Assembly (NCBI RefSeq): GCF_004153455.1
Contig: NZ_SDQE01000004.1
Location: 170,213-234,212, forward strand
DNA from: Allopusillimonas ginsengisoli
Lineage (GTDB): Bacteria; Pseudomonadota; Gammaproteobacteria; Burkholderiales; Burkholderiaceae_B
Direction of reading: 5' to 3'
DNA: 64,000 bases
The notes beneath the pieces were generated by a model. It saw nothing but the letters and a program-made list of their open reading frames with translations. It was not told the origin of the DNA and made no database searches. Shown in pieces: positions 8,273 through 16,951 of this stretch; the first letter of the stretch is position 1; each line of letters begins with the position of its first letter. Position numbers and translations under genes: made by a program.

Positions 8273-8974
8273 ATGAGCACAACCATCTTAGTCGTGGAAG
8301 ACGAACCAGCCATCCAGGAGCTGATTTCCGTCAATCTGTCTTTTGCAGGGCACAAAGTACTGCGCGCATTCGACGCCGAGCAGGCGCAAACACTGATACG
8401 CGCGGAATTGCCTGATCTGATTCTGCTGGACTGGATGCTGCCCGGCGCATCGGGCATCACGCTGGCCAAAACGCTGCGATCGGACGAACGTACCCGCCAG
8501 GTGCCCGTCATCATGCTCACGGCCAAGGGCGCCGAGCATGACAAGGTTGACGGGCTTGAGGCGGGTGCCGACGACTACATCACCAAGCCGTTTTCTCCCA
8601 AGGAGCTGATTGCCCGCATCAAGGCGGTGCTGCGCCGCCGCGCGCCTCAGCTCACCGACGACCTCATCACGATTGGCACGCTGCGCCTGGATCCCAGCAC
8701 TCACCGCGTGACAGGAAACGAGCATGCGTTATCGCTGGGCCCTACCGAATTCCGCCTGCTGCATTTTTTCATGACACACACAGAACGTGTGTTTTCCCGT
8801 GCACAACTGCTGGACCAGGTATGGGGCGACCATGTCTTCGTCGAGGAGCGCACGGTCGATGTTCATATCCGTCGCCTGCGCAAGGCGCTGGAGCCCACCG
8901 AGCACGAAAATCACATCGAAACTGTGCGCGGCGCCGGCTACCGCTTTACGGCCAGGCCCACGAAGCAGGCTTGA
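8273..8974 (+). CDS. phoB: phosphate regulon response regulator PhoB
   Basis: A 233-residue OmpR-family regulator. The receiver domain has acidic pocket residues E9-D10, phospho-acceptor D53 in LILLDWMLPG and conserved K105 in DYITKPFSPKE. The C-terminal winged helix contains LGPTEFRLLHFFM, RAQLLDQVWG and the DNA-recognition region ERTVDVHIRRLRKAL, which is very PhoB-like. It activates phosphate-starvation genes by binding Pho boxes, and a candidate box lies upstream. The start at 8273 directly precedes the conserved STTILVVEDE. phoR follows after 76 bases. Confidence 0.95.
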   Translation: MSTTILVVEDEPAIQELISVNLSFAGHKVLRAFDAEQAQTLIRAELPDLILLDWMLPGASGITLAKTLRSDERTRQVPVIMLTAKGAEHDKVDGLEAGADDYITKPFSPKELIARIKAVLRRRAPQLTDDLITIGTLRLDPSTHRVTGNEHALSLGPTEFRLLHFFMTHTERVFSRAQLLDQVWGDHVFVEERTVDVHIRRLRKALEPTEHENHIETVRGAGYRFTARPTKQA

Positions 8975-9050
8975 GCACGCCCTTACCCTCCTATCATCCG
9001 AACAATGTCCTGGCCAGGACAAACCATTGAATCGCCGGAATTTCCACCCT

Positions 9051-10346
9051 ATGACCAAAACCCTTATTTCAATCGGCGCATGGGCGCTGCTGGGCTGGAT
9101 AATCGGTGCGTGGCTGGGTGTGAGCACAGGATGGGCGGTGTTTTCCCTTGGCCTGCTGGCCATGGTGCTCACAAGCGGCCTGCAATTGTCGCGTATTGCC
9201 AGATGGGTCAAGGATATCGATCAACCCCCGCCCCCTTCGGTGGGCCCCTGGGATGAAATCCTGGCGCCTATCTACCGCAAGCTGCGCAAAGACAAACAAG
9301 AGATCGACCATCTCAATCACCATGTCGATGGCATCATGCTGGCGGCTGAAGCCCTGCCGGACGGCGCGCTGACCCTGGACGACTCCATGCAGCTGACCTG
9401 GTGCAACCAGATGGCCAGCGACCATATCGGGCTCAATCTCGAAAAAGACCGCTCGCACAGCATCCTGAACATTCTGCGGGCGCCGGAATTCGCGCGCTAT
9501 GCACAGCAGGAAACCTGGCCTGCACCGCTGCTGCTGCACTTGAACACCGATGACCAGGACAAAACCCTGCTGGTCCAGCTTACCCGCTACGGTGTCGGCC
9601 AGTATCTGCTGGTCACGCGCGACGTGACCCAGGTCGAGAAACTCGAGACGACCCGCAAAGACTTCGTGGCCAATGTTTCGCACGAGTTGCGCACCCCGCT
9701 CACCGTGTTGTCGGGCTTTCTTGAAACCTTGCGCGACATGCCGCCCGAGTCGTTCAGCGAAGAACAAAAACACCGCTACCATACCCTGATGCTGGAGCAG
9801 GCCCATCGCATGCAGGCCATTGTGGCGGATCTGCTCACCCTGTCGACACTCGAATCCTCGCCTGGCGCACAAGGCGAATCCGTACGCATGAGCCAGGTCA
9901 TCCACACTGCCCTGCAGCAAAGCCGTGTGCTGTCCAACGACCAGCATGTTTTCGTCGAGCACATTACCGAAGACCTTTGCGTGACGGGCAGCGCCACAGA
10001 ACTGGCGTCCGCCATCTCCAACCTGCTGACCAACGCCATCCGCTACACCCCCAAGGACGGCACCATTACGGTCAGTTGGTATCTCACCGAAGACGGCCAC
10101 GCCTGTTATTCCGTGCAGGACACCGGCATCGGCATCGCCAGCCAGGATATTCCCCGCCTGACAGAGCGTTTTTACAGAGTGGATCGAGGTCGTTCCCGCG
10201 CTACCGGCGGCACCGGACTTGGCCTGGCGATCACGAAACACGTCGCCATGCGTCACAACGCCGAACTGCGCATCCAGAGCCGTTTCGGGGCAGGCAGCCT
10301 GTTTTCCCTGGTGTTCCCACCCGCGCGCGTCGCCAGCAGCGAATAA
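9051..10346 (+). CDS. phoR: phosphate regulon sensor histidine kinase PhoR
   Basis: A 431-residue membrane kinase. Two hydrophobic segments occupy residues 3-45 with almost no periplasmic loop, the PhoR topology, and are followed by a charged linker and a PAS-like domain (about 95-195). The H-box NVSHELRTPLTVLSGFLETL places the phosphorylated histidine at 211. ATPase boxes are present: N in SNLLTNAIRYTP, G1 in VQDTGIGI, F in ERFYRVD and G2 in GGTGLGLAI. The partner is PhoB, encoded 76 bases upstream. No pst or phoU genes are in the window. Confidence 0.94.
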   Translation: MTKTLISIGAWALLGWIIGAWLGVSTGWAVFSLGLLAMVLTSGLQLSRIARWVKDIDQPPPPSVGPWDEILAPIYRKLRKDKQEIDHLNHHVDGIMLAAEALPDGALTLDDSMQLTWCNQMASDHIGLNLEKDRSHSILNILRAPEFARYAQQETWPAPLLLHLNTDDQDKTLLVQLTRYGVGQYLLVTRDVTQVEKLETTRKDFVANVSHELRTPLTVLSGFLETLRDMPPESFSEEQKHRYHTLMLEQAHRMQAIVADLLTLSTLESSPGAQGESVRMSQVIHTALQQSRVLSNDQHVFVEHITEDLCVTGSATELASAISNLLTNAIRYTPKDGTITVSWYLTEDGHACYSVQDTGIGIASQDIPRLTERFYRVDRGRSRATGGTGLGLAITKHVAMRHNAELRIQSRFGAGSLFSLVFPPARVASSE

Positions 10347-10384
10347 GCGCCCGTGTCGACACCCAGCCCAAATCGTTGCGGCGC

Positions 10385-10413
10385 GGGTATTATGTCTCTG
10401 ACCTAAAATACCC
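10385..10413. repeat. inverted repeat upstream of pxpBC, possible operator
   Basis: GGGTATT and AATACCC form a perfect 7-bp inverted repeat with a 15-bp spacer, 72 bases before the pxpB start. A TAAAAT that could be a -10 overlaps the right arm. The geometry suggests a dimeric regulator site, or a weak hairpin after phoR. Confidence 0.35.
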
Positions 10414-10485
10414 CGAAGCGCACGCCTGCCAGCCGCGACAACAGGCGTCACAAACGCCCCTGAAACGATACGGAGACTGCCCCTC

Positions 10486-11238
10486 ATGCCCGGTTCCGCC
10501 GACGGCCCAACACTTCGCTGGACGATCGAAGCACAAGGCGATCGCTGCCTGGAGATCGGCTTTGGGCGCGGCATGAGTATCGACACAGGCCGGCAATGCG
10601 CCCGAGCGGCCGCCGCGCTGAGGCGGGCAGAGATAGAGGGCATCACGGATGTCGTGCCCACCTTCAACGCAGTCGCCGTGCACTATCAGCCAAACCTGAC
10701 GGCCGCAGGCTCACTTCAGGACAGCCCTGAAATGCCTCATGCGCTTCTCGCCGCGCGCATCGAGGCGGTGCTGGACACCCTGCGGCACAACGCCGAAGAC
10801 ATCGCCCCCGCCCGCATCGTGGATATCCCTGTCTGCTATGGGGATGACTACGGCCCAGACTTGACCCACGTCGCGCAGCACTGCGGCATCGATCCAGCCG
10901 ACGTCATCCGTCTGCACAGCCAGCAAACCGCCTATGTGTTCATGCTGGGTTTTGCCCCTGGTGCGCCCTATATTGGCGTTCATGATGAAAAGCTGGACAT
11001 TGGCCGCCGCAGCACGCCGCGCACACGACTACCGGCCGGCTCTGTGGCCATAGCCAACCGGCAGACCATGATTTATCCCAATGCCTCGCCTGGCGGCTGG
11101 CACATCATCGGCGCAACCCCCGTCGTGCTGTTCGATCCGGGCCGGGAGCCTGCCACGCTGCTGGCGCCGGGCGACAGCATCCGCTTCATACCCATCACGG
11201 CAGCGGAGTACGAACGGCTGCTTGGAGCACGGGCATGA
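10486..11238 (+). CDS. pxpB: 5-oxoprolinase subunit PxpB (KipI-like)
   Basis: A 250-residue protein with an N-terminal KipI-type domain (LEIGFGRGMSID) and the cyclophilin-like part of the family, recognised by VVPTFNAVAVHYQP, DIPVCYGDDYGPDL, MLGFAPGAPYIG and the tail GGWHIIGATPVVLFDP. In PxpABC the B and C subunits act with PxpA to hydrolyse 5-oxoproline to glutamate using ATP. An older name is KipI, or allophanate hydrolase subunit 1. The stop overlaps the pxpC start by 4 bp. No pxpA (LamB/YcsF family) gene is present here, so it must be elsewhere or the pair does another job. Confidence 0.9.
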   Translation: MPGSADGPTLRWTIEAQGDRCLEIGFGRGMSIDTGRQCARAAAALRRAEIEGITDVVPTFNAVAVHYQPNLTAAGSLQDSPEMPHALLAARIEAVLDTLRHNAEDIAPARIVDIPVCYGDDYGPDLTHVAQHCGIDPADVIRLHSQQTAYVFMLGFAPGAPYIGVHDEKLDIGRRSTPRTRLPAGSVAIANRQTMIYPNASPGGWHIIGATPVVLFDPGREPATLLAPGDSIRFIPITAAEYERLLGARA

Positions 11239-12236
11239 GCATCCAGGTGATCAAGCCCGGTCTGCTGTCGACGTTCCAGGACATGGGTCGCCACGGCCAG
11301 CAGCATCTGGGCATCCCGGTGAGCGGCGCCATGGACAATCGGGCACACCGACTGGCCAATCTGCTGGTGGGCAATCCTCACGACCAGGCCACGCTGGAAA
11401 TCACTTTTGGGGGGCCGACGCTGCAATTCGACACGCCGGCCTGCATCGCCTTGAGCGGCGCCGATCTGGCGCCCTCGGTGAATGGCCAGCCTGTTGCCAA
11501 CCACCGCCCCTTGATCGTGCGCCCGGGCGACAGGCTGGCTTTCGGACCCCGCCAGTCGGGCCTCAGGGCCTATCTCGCGGTCCACGGCGGCGTGTCGCTG
11601 CCAAGCGTGCTGCACAGTCGCAGCACCTATTTGCGCGGCGGCTTCGGCGGGCTGGAAGGACGCGCACTGCGTAAAGGCGACACCCTGGCGCTGAACTCGG
11701 TGCTGGCCTCAGCCGACCTGAAAGCGCTGGAAGACGCATTGTGGAATATTCGCATCTACCTGCCCACCACCCTCAGCTTGCAGCAGCGCAGCACGCTGCG
11801 CGTTCTTCGCAGCACCCATACCGGCCTGTTCACCAAACAGGCCCTGCACGCACTGTTTTCGGAGGCATTTCGCGTAAGCACCGATTCTGATCGCATGGGC
11901 TACCGGCTGCAGGGGCCGGCCCTGTCATTGCGCGAACCCGTGCAGTTGCTCTCCGAAGCCACCAGCCCAGGCAGCATCCAGGTGCCGGCAGATGGCCAGC
12001 CCATCATTCTGATGGCCGACAGGCAAACAACGGGCGGCTACGCCAAGATCGGCCATATCGCCTCGGTAGACCTTCCCAGGGTGGCCCAAAGCATGCCGGG
12101 CGATACGCTGTCGTTTTCGGAGATTTCGCTGGATCAGGCGCAAGCGCTGGACATGCAGCGCGAGCAGGCGTTTATCCAGCTGCACGACAGCCTGGCCCCG
12201 CTACGCAAGGCACTGGCGGCGGCCATCGCCCGCTAG
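11235..12236 (+). CDS. pxpC: 5-oxoprolinase subunit PxpC (KipA-like)
   Basis: A 333-residue biotin-dependent-carboxyltransferase-like protein, the partner of PxpB. Typical motifs are the start VIKPGLLSTFQDMGRHG, VSGAMDNRAHRLANLLVGN, the mid-protein FRVSTDSDRMGYRL (near residue 218) and the end MADRQTTGGYAKIG. Length is normal. It overlaps pxpB by 4 bp (ATGA), indicating translational coupling, and converges on ilvA with only 47 bases between the genes. The glutamate it may help produce is of interest because a GltIJKL-type transporter lies 5 kb away. Confidence 0.9.
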   Translation: MSIQVIKPGLLSTFQDMGRHGQQHLGIPVSGAMDNRAHRLANLLVGNPHDQATLEITFGGPTLQFDTPACIALSGADLAPSVNGQPVANHRPLIVRPGDRLAFGPRQSGLRAYLAVHGGVSLPSVLHSRSTYLRGGFGGLEGRALRKGDTLALNSVLASADLKALEDALWNIRIYLPTTLSLQQRSTLRVLRSTHTGLFTKQALHALFSEAFRVSTDSDRMGYRLQGPALSLREPVQLLSEATSPGSIQVPADGQPIILMADRQTTGGYAKIGHIASVDLPRVAQSMPGDTLSFSEISLDQAQALDMQREQAFIQLHDSLAPLRKALAAAIAR

Positions 12237-12283
12237 GCGCGCAGGCGCGCCGACCCCAGTTGCGATGGGCGGCGCAAAACGAA

Positions 12284-13792
12284 TCAAAGAAATAGCCGAT
12301 AAGCCGGGTTATCGGATTCGTTCCAGTAGGGGTAGCCCAAGCCATCCAGAAAAGCCTTGAAGACCTTTTTGTCAGCCGGCGGCACCTGGATGCCGACCAG
12401 GATGCGGCCGTAGTCATCGCCCTGATTGCGGTAATGGAAGAGGCTGATGTTCCAGTTGGGATTCATCGCGCCCAGGAAACGGGTGAGTGCGCCTGGCCGT
12501 TCAGGAAACTCGAAGCGGAACAGCATTTCGTGCTCGGCCAGTTCGGAGCGCCCGCCTACCATGTAGCGCAAATGCGTCTTGGCCATCTCGTTGCCGGAAA
12601 GATCCAGCGTGGGGAAGCCCTTTTTACGGAAGGAATTGGCCAGACGCTCCTGCTCGGCCGTGGAGCTGATTTGCAGGCCGACAAACACATGTGCGGTCTC
12701 GGCGTCGGAAATACGGTAATTGAACTCGGTCACGCTGCGGTTGCCCACCGCCTCGCACAGGCGCAGGAAGCTGCCGCGTTTTTCGGGAATCGTCAATGCA
12801 AAGACGGCTTCGCGGGCCTGGCCGACATCGGCGCGATCGGCCACGAAGCGCAGGCGATCGAAGTTCATGTTGGCACCCGAGGTGATCGCGACCATGGTTT
12901 TTCCCTTCCAGGCGTTGTCTGCCGCATACCGCTTGGCGCCCGCCAGCGCCAGCGCGCCCGCAGGCTCGAGCACGCTGCGCGTATCCTGGAAAACATCCTT
13001 GATGGCGGCACAAATGGCATCGGTATCCACCAGCACGAAATCATCGACGTATTCCCGCACCAGCTTGAAGGTTTCCAGCCCGACCTGCTTGACTGCGGTG
13101 CCGTCGGAAAACAGGCCTACATCATTGAGCGTGACGCGCCGGCCCGCCTTGACACTGCGTACCATGGCGTCGGAATCCACTGTTTGAACACCGATGACCT
13201 TGATGTCGGGCCGCAACTGCTTGACATAGGCCGCCACGCCGCTGATCAGGCCGCCACCGCCAATGGCCACGAAGATCGCGTCGATGGGATCAGGGTGCTG
13301 GCGCAGGATTTCCATGCCAACCGTGCCCTGGCCCGCGATGACGTCGGGATCGTCGAAGGGATGCACAAAGGTGAGTTTTTCCTTTTTTTCGAGCTCGCGC
13401 GCGTGCTCGGCAGAATCGGAAAAGCTGTCGCCGATCAGCACAACCTCGCCGCCCAGGCCGCGGACTGCGTCGACCTTGACCTGCGGCGTTGTGACCGGCA
13501 TGACAATGACCGCCCTGCACCCCAGCCGCTTGGCCGCCAGCGCAACGCCCTGCGCATGGTTCCCGGCCGAGGCCGCTATCACGCCACGCTTGAGTTCCGC
13601 AGGGGCGAGACTGGCCATCTTGTTATAGGCGCCGCGCAGCTTGAAGCTGAAGACGGGCTGGGTGTCTTCGCGCTTGAGCAGTACGGTGTTGCCGATATGG
13701 GATGAAACCTGGGAGGCGGATTCGAGGGCGGATTCGATGGCGACGTCATACACCTTGGAGGTCAGTATGCGCTTGAGATAGTCGGTTGACAT
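12284..13792 (-). CDS. ilvA: threonine dehydratase, biosynthetic
   Basis: A 502-residue PLP enzyme converting threonine to 2-oxobutanoate, the first step of isoleucine synthesis. The PLP lysine lies in VFSFKLRGAYNKM (near residue 59), followed by AASAGNHAQGVA and the glycine loop AIGGGGLISGVAAYVK. The C-terminal third (from about 330) holds two ACT-like regulatory domains (PEKRGSFLRLCEAVG and FPERPGALTRFLGAM), the biosynthetic, isoleucine-inhibited form. Start at 13792 matches the family N-terminus DYLKRILTSKVYDVA. It diverges from the yqaA-like gene across a 134-bp region holding an 8-bp inverted repeat. Confidence 0.96.
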   Translation of the reverse strand: MSTDYLKRILTSKVYDVAIESALESASQVSSHIGNTVLLKREDTQPVFSFKLRGAYNKMASLAPAELKRGVIAASAGNHAQGVALAAKRLGCRAVIVMPVTTPQVKVDAVRGLGGEVVLIGDSFSDSAEHARELEKKEKLTFVHPFDDPDVIAGQGTVGMEILRQHPDPIDAIFVAIGGGGLISGVAAYVKQLRPDIKVIGVQTVDSDAMVRSVKAGRRVTLNDVGLFSDGTAVKQVGLETFKLVREYVDDFVLVDTDAICAAIKDVFQDTRSVLEPAGALALAGAKRYAADNAWKGKTMVAITSGANMNFDRLRFVADRADVGQAREAVFALTIPEKRGSFLRLCEAVGNRSVTEFNYRISDAETAHVFVGLQISSTAEQERLANSFRKKGFPTLDLSGNEMAKTHLRYMVGGRSELAEHEMLFRFEFPERPGALTRFLGAMNPNWNISLFHYRNQGDDYGRILVGIQVPPADKKVFKAFLDGLGYPYWNESDNPAYRLFL

Positions 13793-13859
13793 GAACGAGG
13801 GCGATGTGAAAACGGGCGGAAAAAAGCGGGGGCAGGGTAACCGGCGCTGACGATACGAG

Positions 13860-13887
13860 AATTGTTGCGGCCACTGTGACAACAATT
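13860..13887. repeat. inverted repeat in the ilvA/yqaA divergent promoter region
   Basis: AATTGTTG and CAACAATT form a perfect 8-bp inverted repeat with a 12-bp spacer. It lies 67 bases before the ilvA start and 39 before the yqaA-like start, as expected for an operator serving one or both genes. Confidence 0.4.
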
Positions 13888-13926
13888 TGGCAACAAACAA
13901 ACAGAATACCATTACACTTGCGCGCT

Positions 13927-14454
13927 ATGGAAGCATGGCTGCATACCTCTATTCACTGGCTGCTCGCCGCCCTCGCTCTGCCCAGTGTGGGCCTGAGCGC
14001 CATTTTCGTGGTCAGCCTGGTGTCCGCCACCCTGCTCCCGCTCGGGTCCGAACCCGCCGTGTTCGCCTACGTAAAGCTGGAACCGGCCATGTTCTGGCCC
14101 GCAGTCCTGGTCGCCACCGTCGGCAACACCGCAGGCGCGGCCATCAGCTATGCCATGGGCCTGGCTGCCGAGAAGGCCTATGGGCGCTGGCGAGAAAAAC
14201 ATCCTTATCACCCCCGCACCAAAGCGGGGGGGCGCTGGCATGACTATGTCAGCTACTGGCTGCATCGCATGGGGCCGCCCGCCCTGCTGTTTTCCTGGCT
14301 GCCCGTGGTGGGCGATCCCCTTTGCGCCGTTGCCGGCTGGCTGCGCATGCCGTTTTGGCGCAGCATGGTCTACATTGCCATCGGCAAGTTTCTCCGCTAC
14401 TTTTTGATGACGGCCGGACTGCTGTGGATGTTTCCCGGGCAACTGAGCGGCTGA
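13927..14454 (+). CDS. YqaA/DedA-like inner membrane protein (VTT domain)
   Basis: A 175-residue membrane protein with about four to five hydrophobic segments. The pattern VSLVSATLLPLGSEPAVFA near the N-terminus, VGNTAGAAISYAMG and the C-terminal WLPVVGDPLCAVAGWLRMP are typical of YqaA, a small member of the VTT/DedA (SNARE-associated) superfamily whose larger members scramble or flip polyprenyl-phosphate and phospholipid. The substrate here is unknown. The start at 13927 was preferred to an upstream in-frame codon because it begins the hydrophobic N-terminus. The last codons lie inside a 15-bp perfect hairpin. Confidence 0.82.
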   Translation: MEAWLHTSIHWLLAALALPSVGLSAIFVVSLVSATLLPLGSEPAVFAYVKLEPAMFWPAVLVATVGNTAGAAISYAMGLAAEKAYGRWREKHPYHPRTKAGGRWHDYVSYWLHRMGPPALLFSWLPVVGDPLCAVAGWLRMPFWRSMVYIAIGKFLRYFLMTAGLLWMFPGQLSG

Positions 14455-14485
14455 ACCGGCCTGGCATCCTGGCCGGTTCAGCCGC
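14447..14485. terminator. 15-bp perfect hairpin between convergent genes
   Basis: GCGGCTGAACCGGCC and its exact reverse complement flank a 9-base loop. The structure includes the stop codon of the YqaA-like gene and lies 30 bases from the end of the convergent LysR gene. There is no T-tract, but the stem is strong enough to act in both directions. Confidence 0.5.
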
Positions 14486-14514
14486 CGCCCGCAGGCAGCC
14501 GGGTGGATCACCGC

Positions 14515-15411
14515 CTAAGGCGCGCGCCGCACCGATTCCTGCAACTGCTGGACAAAGCGATTGGCCAGCAAAGAGGGCGCCAGTGTCACGGAACGCGCCA
14601 AGGTGACCTGCATCCCGATGTGCGGCCGCAGCTGTTTAATGGCCAGCCTGTCGGCAAAACTGTTGGCGACAAATGGATTGACCACCCCTACCCCCACCCC
14701 CGCGGCAACCAGCGAGCAGATCGTAATGGAAGAGTTGGTCTCGATGGCAATGTCGTCCGGATACTGGCGATCGCGCAGCAGCGCGCGCATGGCCAGAATG
14801 ATGTCGTCGGTATCGTTGAGCAGCAAGAGCTTGTGCGTGTGCAGGCTTTCCAGGTCGACATAATCCACCTTTGCCAGCGCGTGTTCGCGCGGTACGACGC
14901 ACACCGCATTGGCGCGCATCAGCCGGGACGACACGATATCGTTCTGCTCGATGGTGCCGGTGGTCAGCACAAAATCCAGCAAATCCTGGCGCAAGTATTC
15001 GGTCAGTTGGGGCGTGCCCAGGGTTTGCAGATTGACGTAGACCCCAGGATGCTGATGCATGAAGCGCGCGATGATGTCCGGCAGCAAGCCGGCGGCCAGC
15101 GTAGGGGTGCTGCCGATGCGAAGTACGCCCGTACCTGATTTACGCAGTATCTGCACGGCAGATTCGATTTTTTCGAGGCCGTCGAAGTGCTTGCGCACAG
15201 ACTGGTAGAGCTGGCTGCCCTCGCGTGTAGGCCTGAGCCGCCCGTTGTACAGATCAAATAATTGCAGCCCGGTCGCGCTCTGCAGTTCGGACAGGCGGCG
15301 GCTGATCGAAGGCTGCGTGGTATTCAGGGCCAACGCGGCCTTGGTGGTGGTGCCGGTTTCCATGACAGTCTTGAATGCCTGGATTTGCTGGAAGTTCAGA
15401 GGGCGGGGCAT
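14515..15411 (-). CDS. LysR family transcriptional regulator
   Basis: A 298-residue LysR-type regulator. The N-terminal helix-turn-helix spans about residues 5-64 (LNFQQIQAFKTVMETGTTTKA, then TQPSISRRLSELQ), and a substrate-binding effector domain starts near residue 92 (GVLRIGSTPTLAAGLLP). It is transcribed divergently from the beta-propeller gene and the gltIJKL-like genes across a 221-bp region, the classic layout for a LysR regulator controlling its neighbour. The effector is unknown; glutamate, aspartate or a related acid would fit the transporter (inference). A possible regulator binding region lies around the TATAAT at 15526. Confidence 0.9.
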   Translation of the reverse strand: MPRPLNFQQIQAFKTVMETGTTTKAALALNTTQPSISRRLSELQSATGLQLFDLYNGRLRPTREGSQLYQSVRKHFDGLEKIESAVQILRKSGTGVLRIGSTPTLAAGLLPDIIARFMHQHPGVYVNLQTLGTPQLTEYLRQDLLDFVLTTGTIEQNDIVSSRLMRANAVCVVPREHALAKVDYVDLESLHTHKLLLLNDTDDIILAMRALLRDRQYPDDIAIETNSSITICSLVAAGVGVGVVNPFVANSFADRLAIKQLRPHIGMQVTLARSVTLAPSLLANRFVQQLQESVRRAP

Positions 15412-15506
15412 GAGCGGCAGGCCAGAGTGTATGCGTCGTAATGTTAGTGCGTCGTTGGCGTACAGTATATCGAAACTGAATAGAGAGGCGCTAAAAAAGA
15501 ATTATC

Positions 15507-15531
15507 TTGTATTGAGTGCGCTTTCTATAAT
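15507..15531 (+). promoter_or_regulatory. candidate promoter of the beta-propeller/gltIJKL operon
   Basis: A perfect TATAAT (15526-15531) is preceded by TTGTAT at 15507-15512, only 13 bases apart, which is short. Weak -35 spacing is common at activator-dependent promoters and would suit control by the divergent LysR protein. The implied leader to the ATG at 15633 is about 95 bases. Confidence 0.45.
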
Positions 15532-15632
15532 CCCCTCGTCAACCCATCCAGGCGAGCATCCCGGCCCCCGCCGGAAGATCGCACCAGACCGCAATCCCGC
15601 CTCGGCAGCGAGGCCATCTCTTCCAGACATCC

Positions 15633-16922
15633 ATGAGTCACGCACATTCTGTTTCGCACCCTTGCCCTGTTCGCCGCCTGGGCCGCGACGACAAACACTA
15701 TTTCTTCGGGTACTACGACAAAACCGTTTGGGACAAAAGCGATCGCTATGTGCTGGGCAACCGCGTCGCCATGATGGATGCGGACATCACGCCCGAACTG
15801 GTGGCGGAAGTGGGCTATTTCGACCTGCAGGATGACAATCGTTACCACAGCTGTGGCACGACCACGGCGTGGAACTGGCAAATGGGCTGCCAATTGCAAT
15901 GGCTGGATGGCGAAGCGGGACTGCAATTCATCTACAACGTGCGGCGAGACAGCAAGAACGGTCTCTACCCCGGCTTTGGTTCAGCCATCCACGACGTCGC
16001 CACAGGACAAACCCGCTATCTGGACACGCCCATCTATGTGGCGGCGCCCAACAGCCGGTACGCCGTGACGGTGGACTACAGCCGGCTCTATATCACCCAC
16101 GAAACAATCGGCTATGCCGAAGCGGGCGGCAAGCGCACGGACATGCCGCGCTGCCCGGCCGATGACGGCATCCATTCGGTCGACCTGAAAACCGGGGAAA
16201 CACGCCTGCTGGTGAGCTATGACCAGCTCAAGCAGTTTCATCACCGCGCCTCCATGGACAAGGCGATCCACTGGGTCAGCCATATCGAGATCAACCCGGC
16301 GTCCAGTCGTATTCTGTTTTTGCATCGCTGGACAGAACGCGTCGAAGACGAGACCTGCTTTCTGCATCGCCTGATCACCATGGATCCGGATGGCAGCAAT
16401 CTGCGACTGCTGGAATGCTCGGACCATCCCTTGCCGCAACTGGCCGCTGATTTCGACCCCAATGCGGTCGGCACCTACGACTACGAAAAATCCGAGTATC
16501 AGATTTCGCATCCCCTCTGGCAGGATAATGAGCACATCATCGTCTGGGGGCCACATCATGGCAGCATTCATTATCACCTGTATACAGACGACGACCATGC
16601 ACAGGCCCGTGTCATTGGCGAAGGCATCCTGACCGAAAACGGGCACATGACATTCTCGCCGGTCAACAAGCGATGGCTGCTTACGGATACCTACCCTGAC
16701 CCCGACACCAACGAGCGCGTGCTCATCATGTACGACTGCGACAACGATGTGCGCTACGACCTGGGCAGCTTTTATACCGATCCTAATCTTCGAAAAGAAA
16801 ACCGCTGCGACCTGCATCCGCGCTGGAGCCGCGACGGCAATCTGGTGTGCATCGATTCGGTGCACGAACATGAGCGTCAGATGTACATCATCGACGTAAC
16901 AACCCTCGTCAATCAGGCCTGA
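15633..16922 (+). CDS. uncharacterised beta-propeller protein, TolB/oligogalacturonate-lyase-like
   Basis: A 429-residue protein with repeated strand-rich blocks ending in Asp/Gly turns, a beta-propeller pattern. Recognisable blocks are FFGYYDKTVWDKSDRYVL near residue 24, SHIEINPASSRILFLHRW near 215, NGHMTFSPVNKRWLLTDTYP near 340 and LHPRWSRDGNLVCIDSVH near 395; the last two look like TolB/WD40-like blades. The His-rich SHxxxNP and HRW blocks recall oligogalacturonate lyases, but metal ligands cannot be assigned by eye. No signal peptide is seen, so it is probably cytoplasmic. It precedes a complete GltIJKL-type importer on the same strand and diverges from a LysR gene. Function unknown; it may process or sense the imported solute. 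Confidence 0.7.
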   Translation: MSHAHSVSHPCPVRRLGRDDKHYFFGYYDKTVWDKSDRYVLGNRVAMMDADITPELVAEVGYFDLQDDNRYHSCGTTTAWNWQMGCQLQWLDGEAGLQFIYNVRRDSKNGLYPGFGSAIHDVATGQTRYLDTPIYVAAPNSRYAVTVDYSRLYITHETIGYAEAGGKRTDMPRCPADDGIHSVDLKTGETRLLVSYDQLKQFHHRASMDKAIHWVSHIEINPASSRILFLHRWTERVEDETCFLHRLITMDPDGSNLRLLECSDHPLPQLAADFDPNAVGTYDYEKSEYQISHPLWQDNEHIIVWGPHHGSIHYHLYTDDDHAQARVIGEGILTENGHMTFSPVNKRWLLTDTYPDPDTNERVLIMYDCDNDVRYDLGSFYTDPNLRKENRCDLHPRWSRDGNLVCIDSVHEHERQMYIIDVTTLVNQA

Positions 16923-16951
16923 TCCTGAGGCGACGTGACACTGGAGACATC

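Noticed and set aside
9069..10667. 532-codon open frame antisense to phoR
   Set aside because: PhoR has complete kinase boxes in the opposite frame; the antisense product has no recognisable motif.
12434..13705. 423-codon open frame antisense to ilvA
   Set aside because: IlvA is complete and conserved; the antisense frame is a codon-bias shadow.
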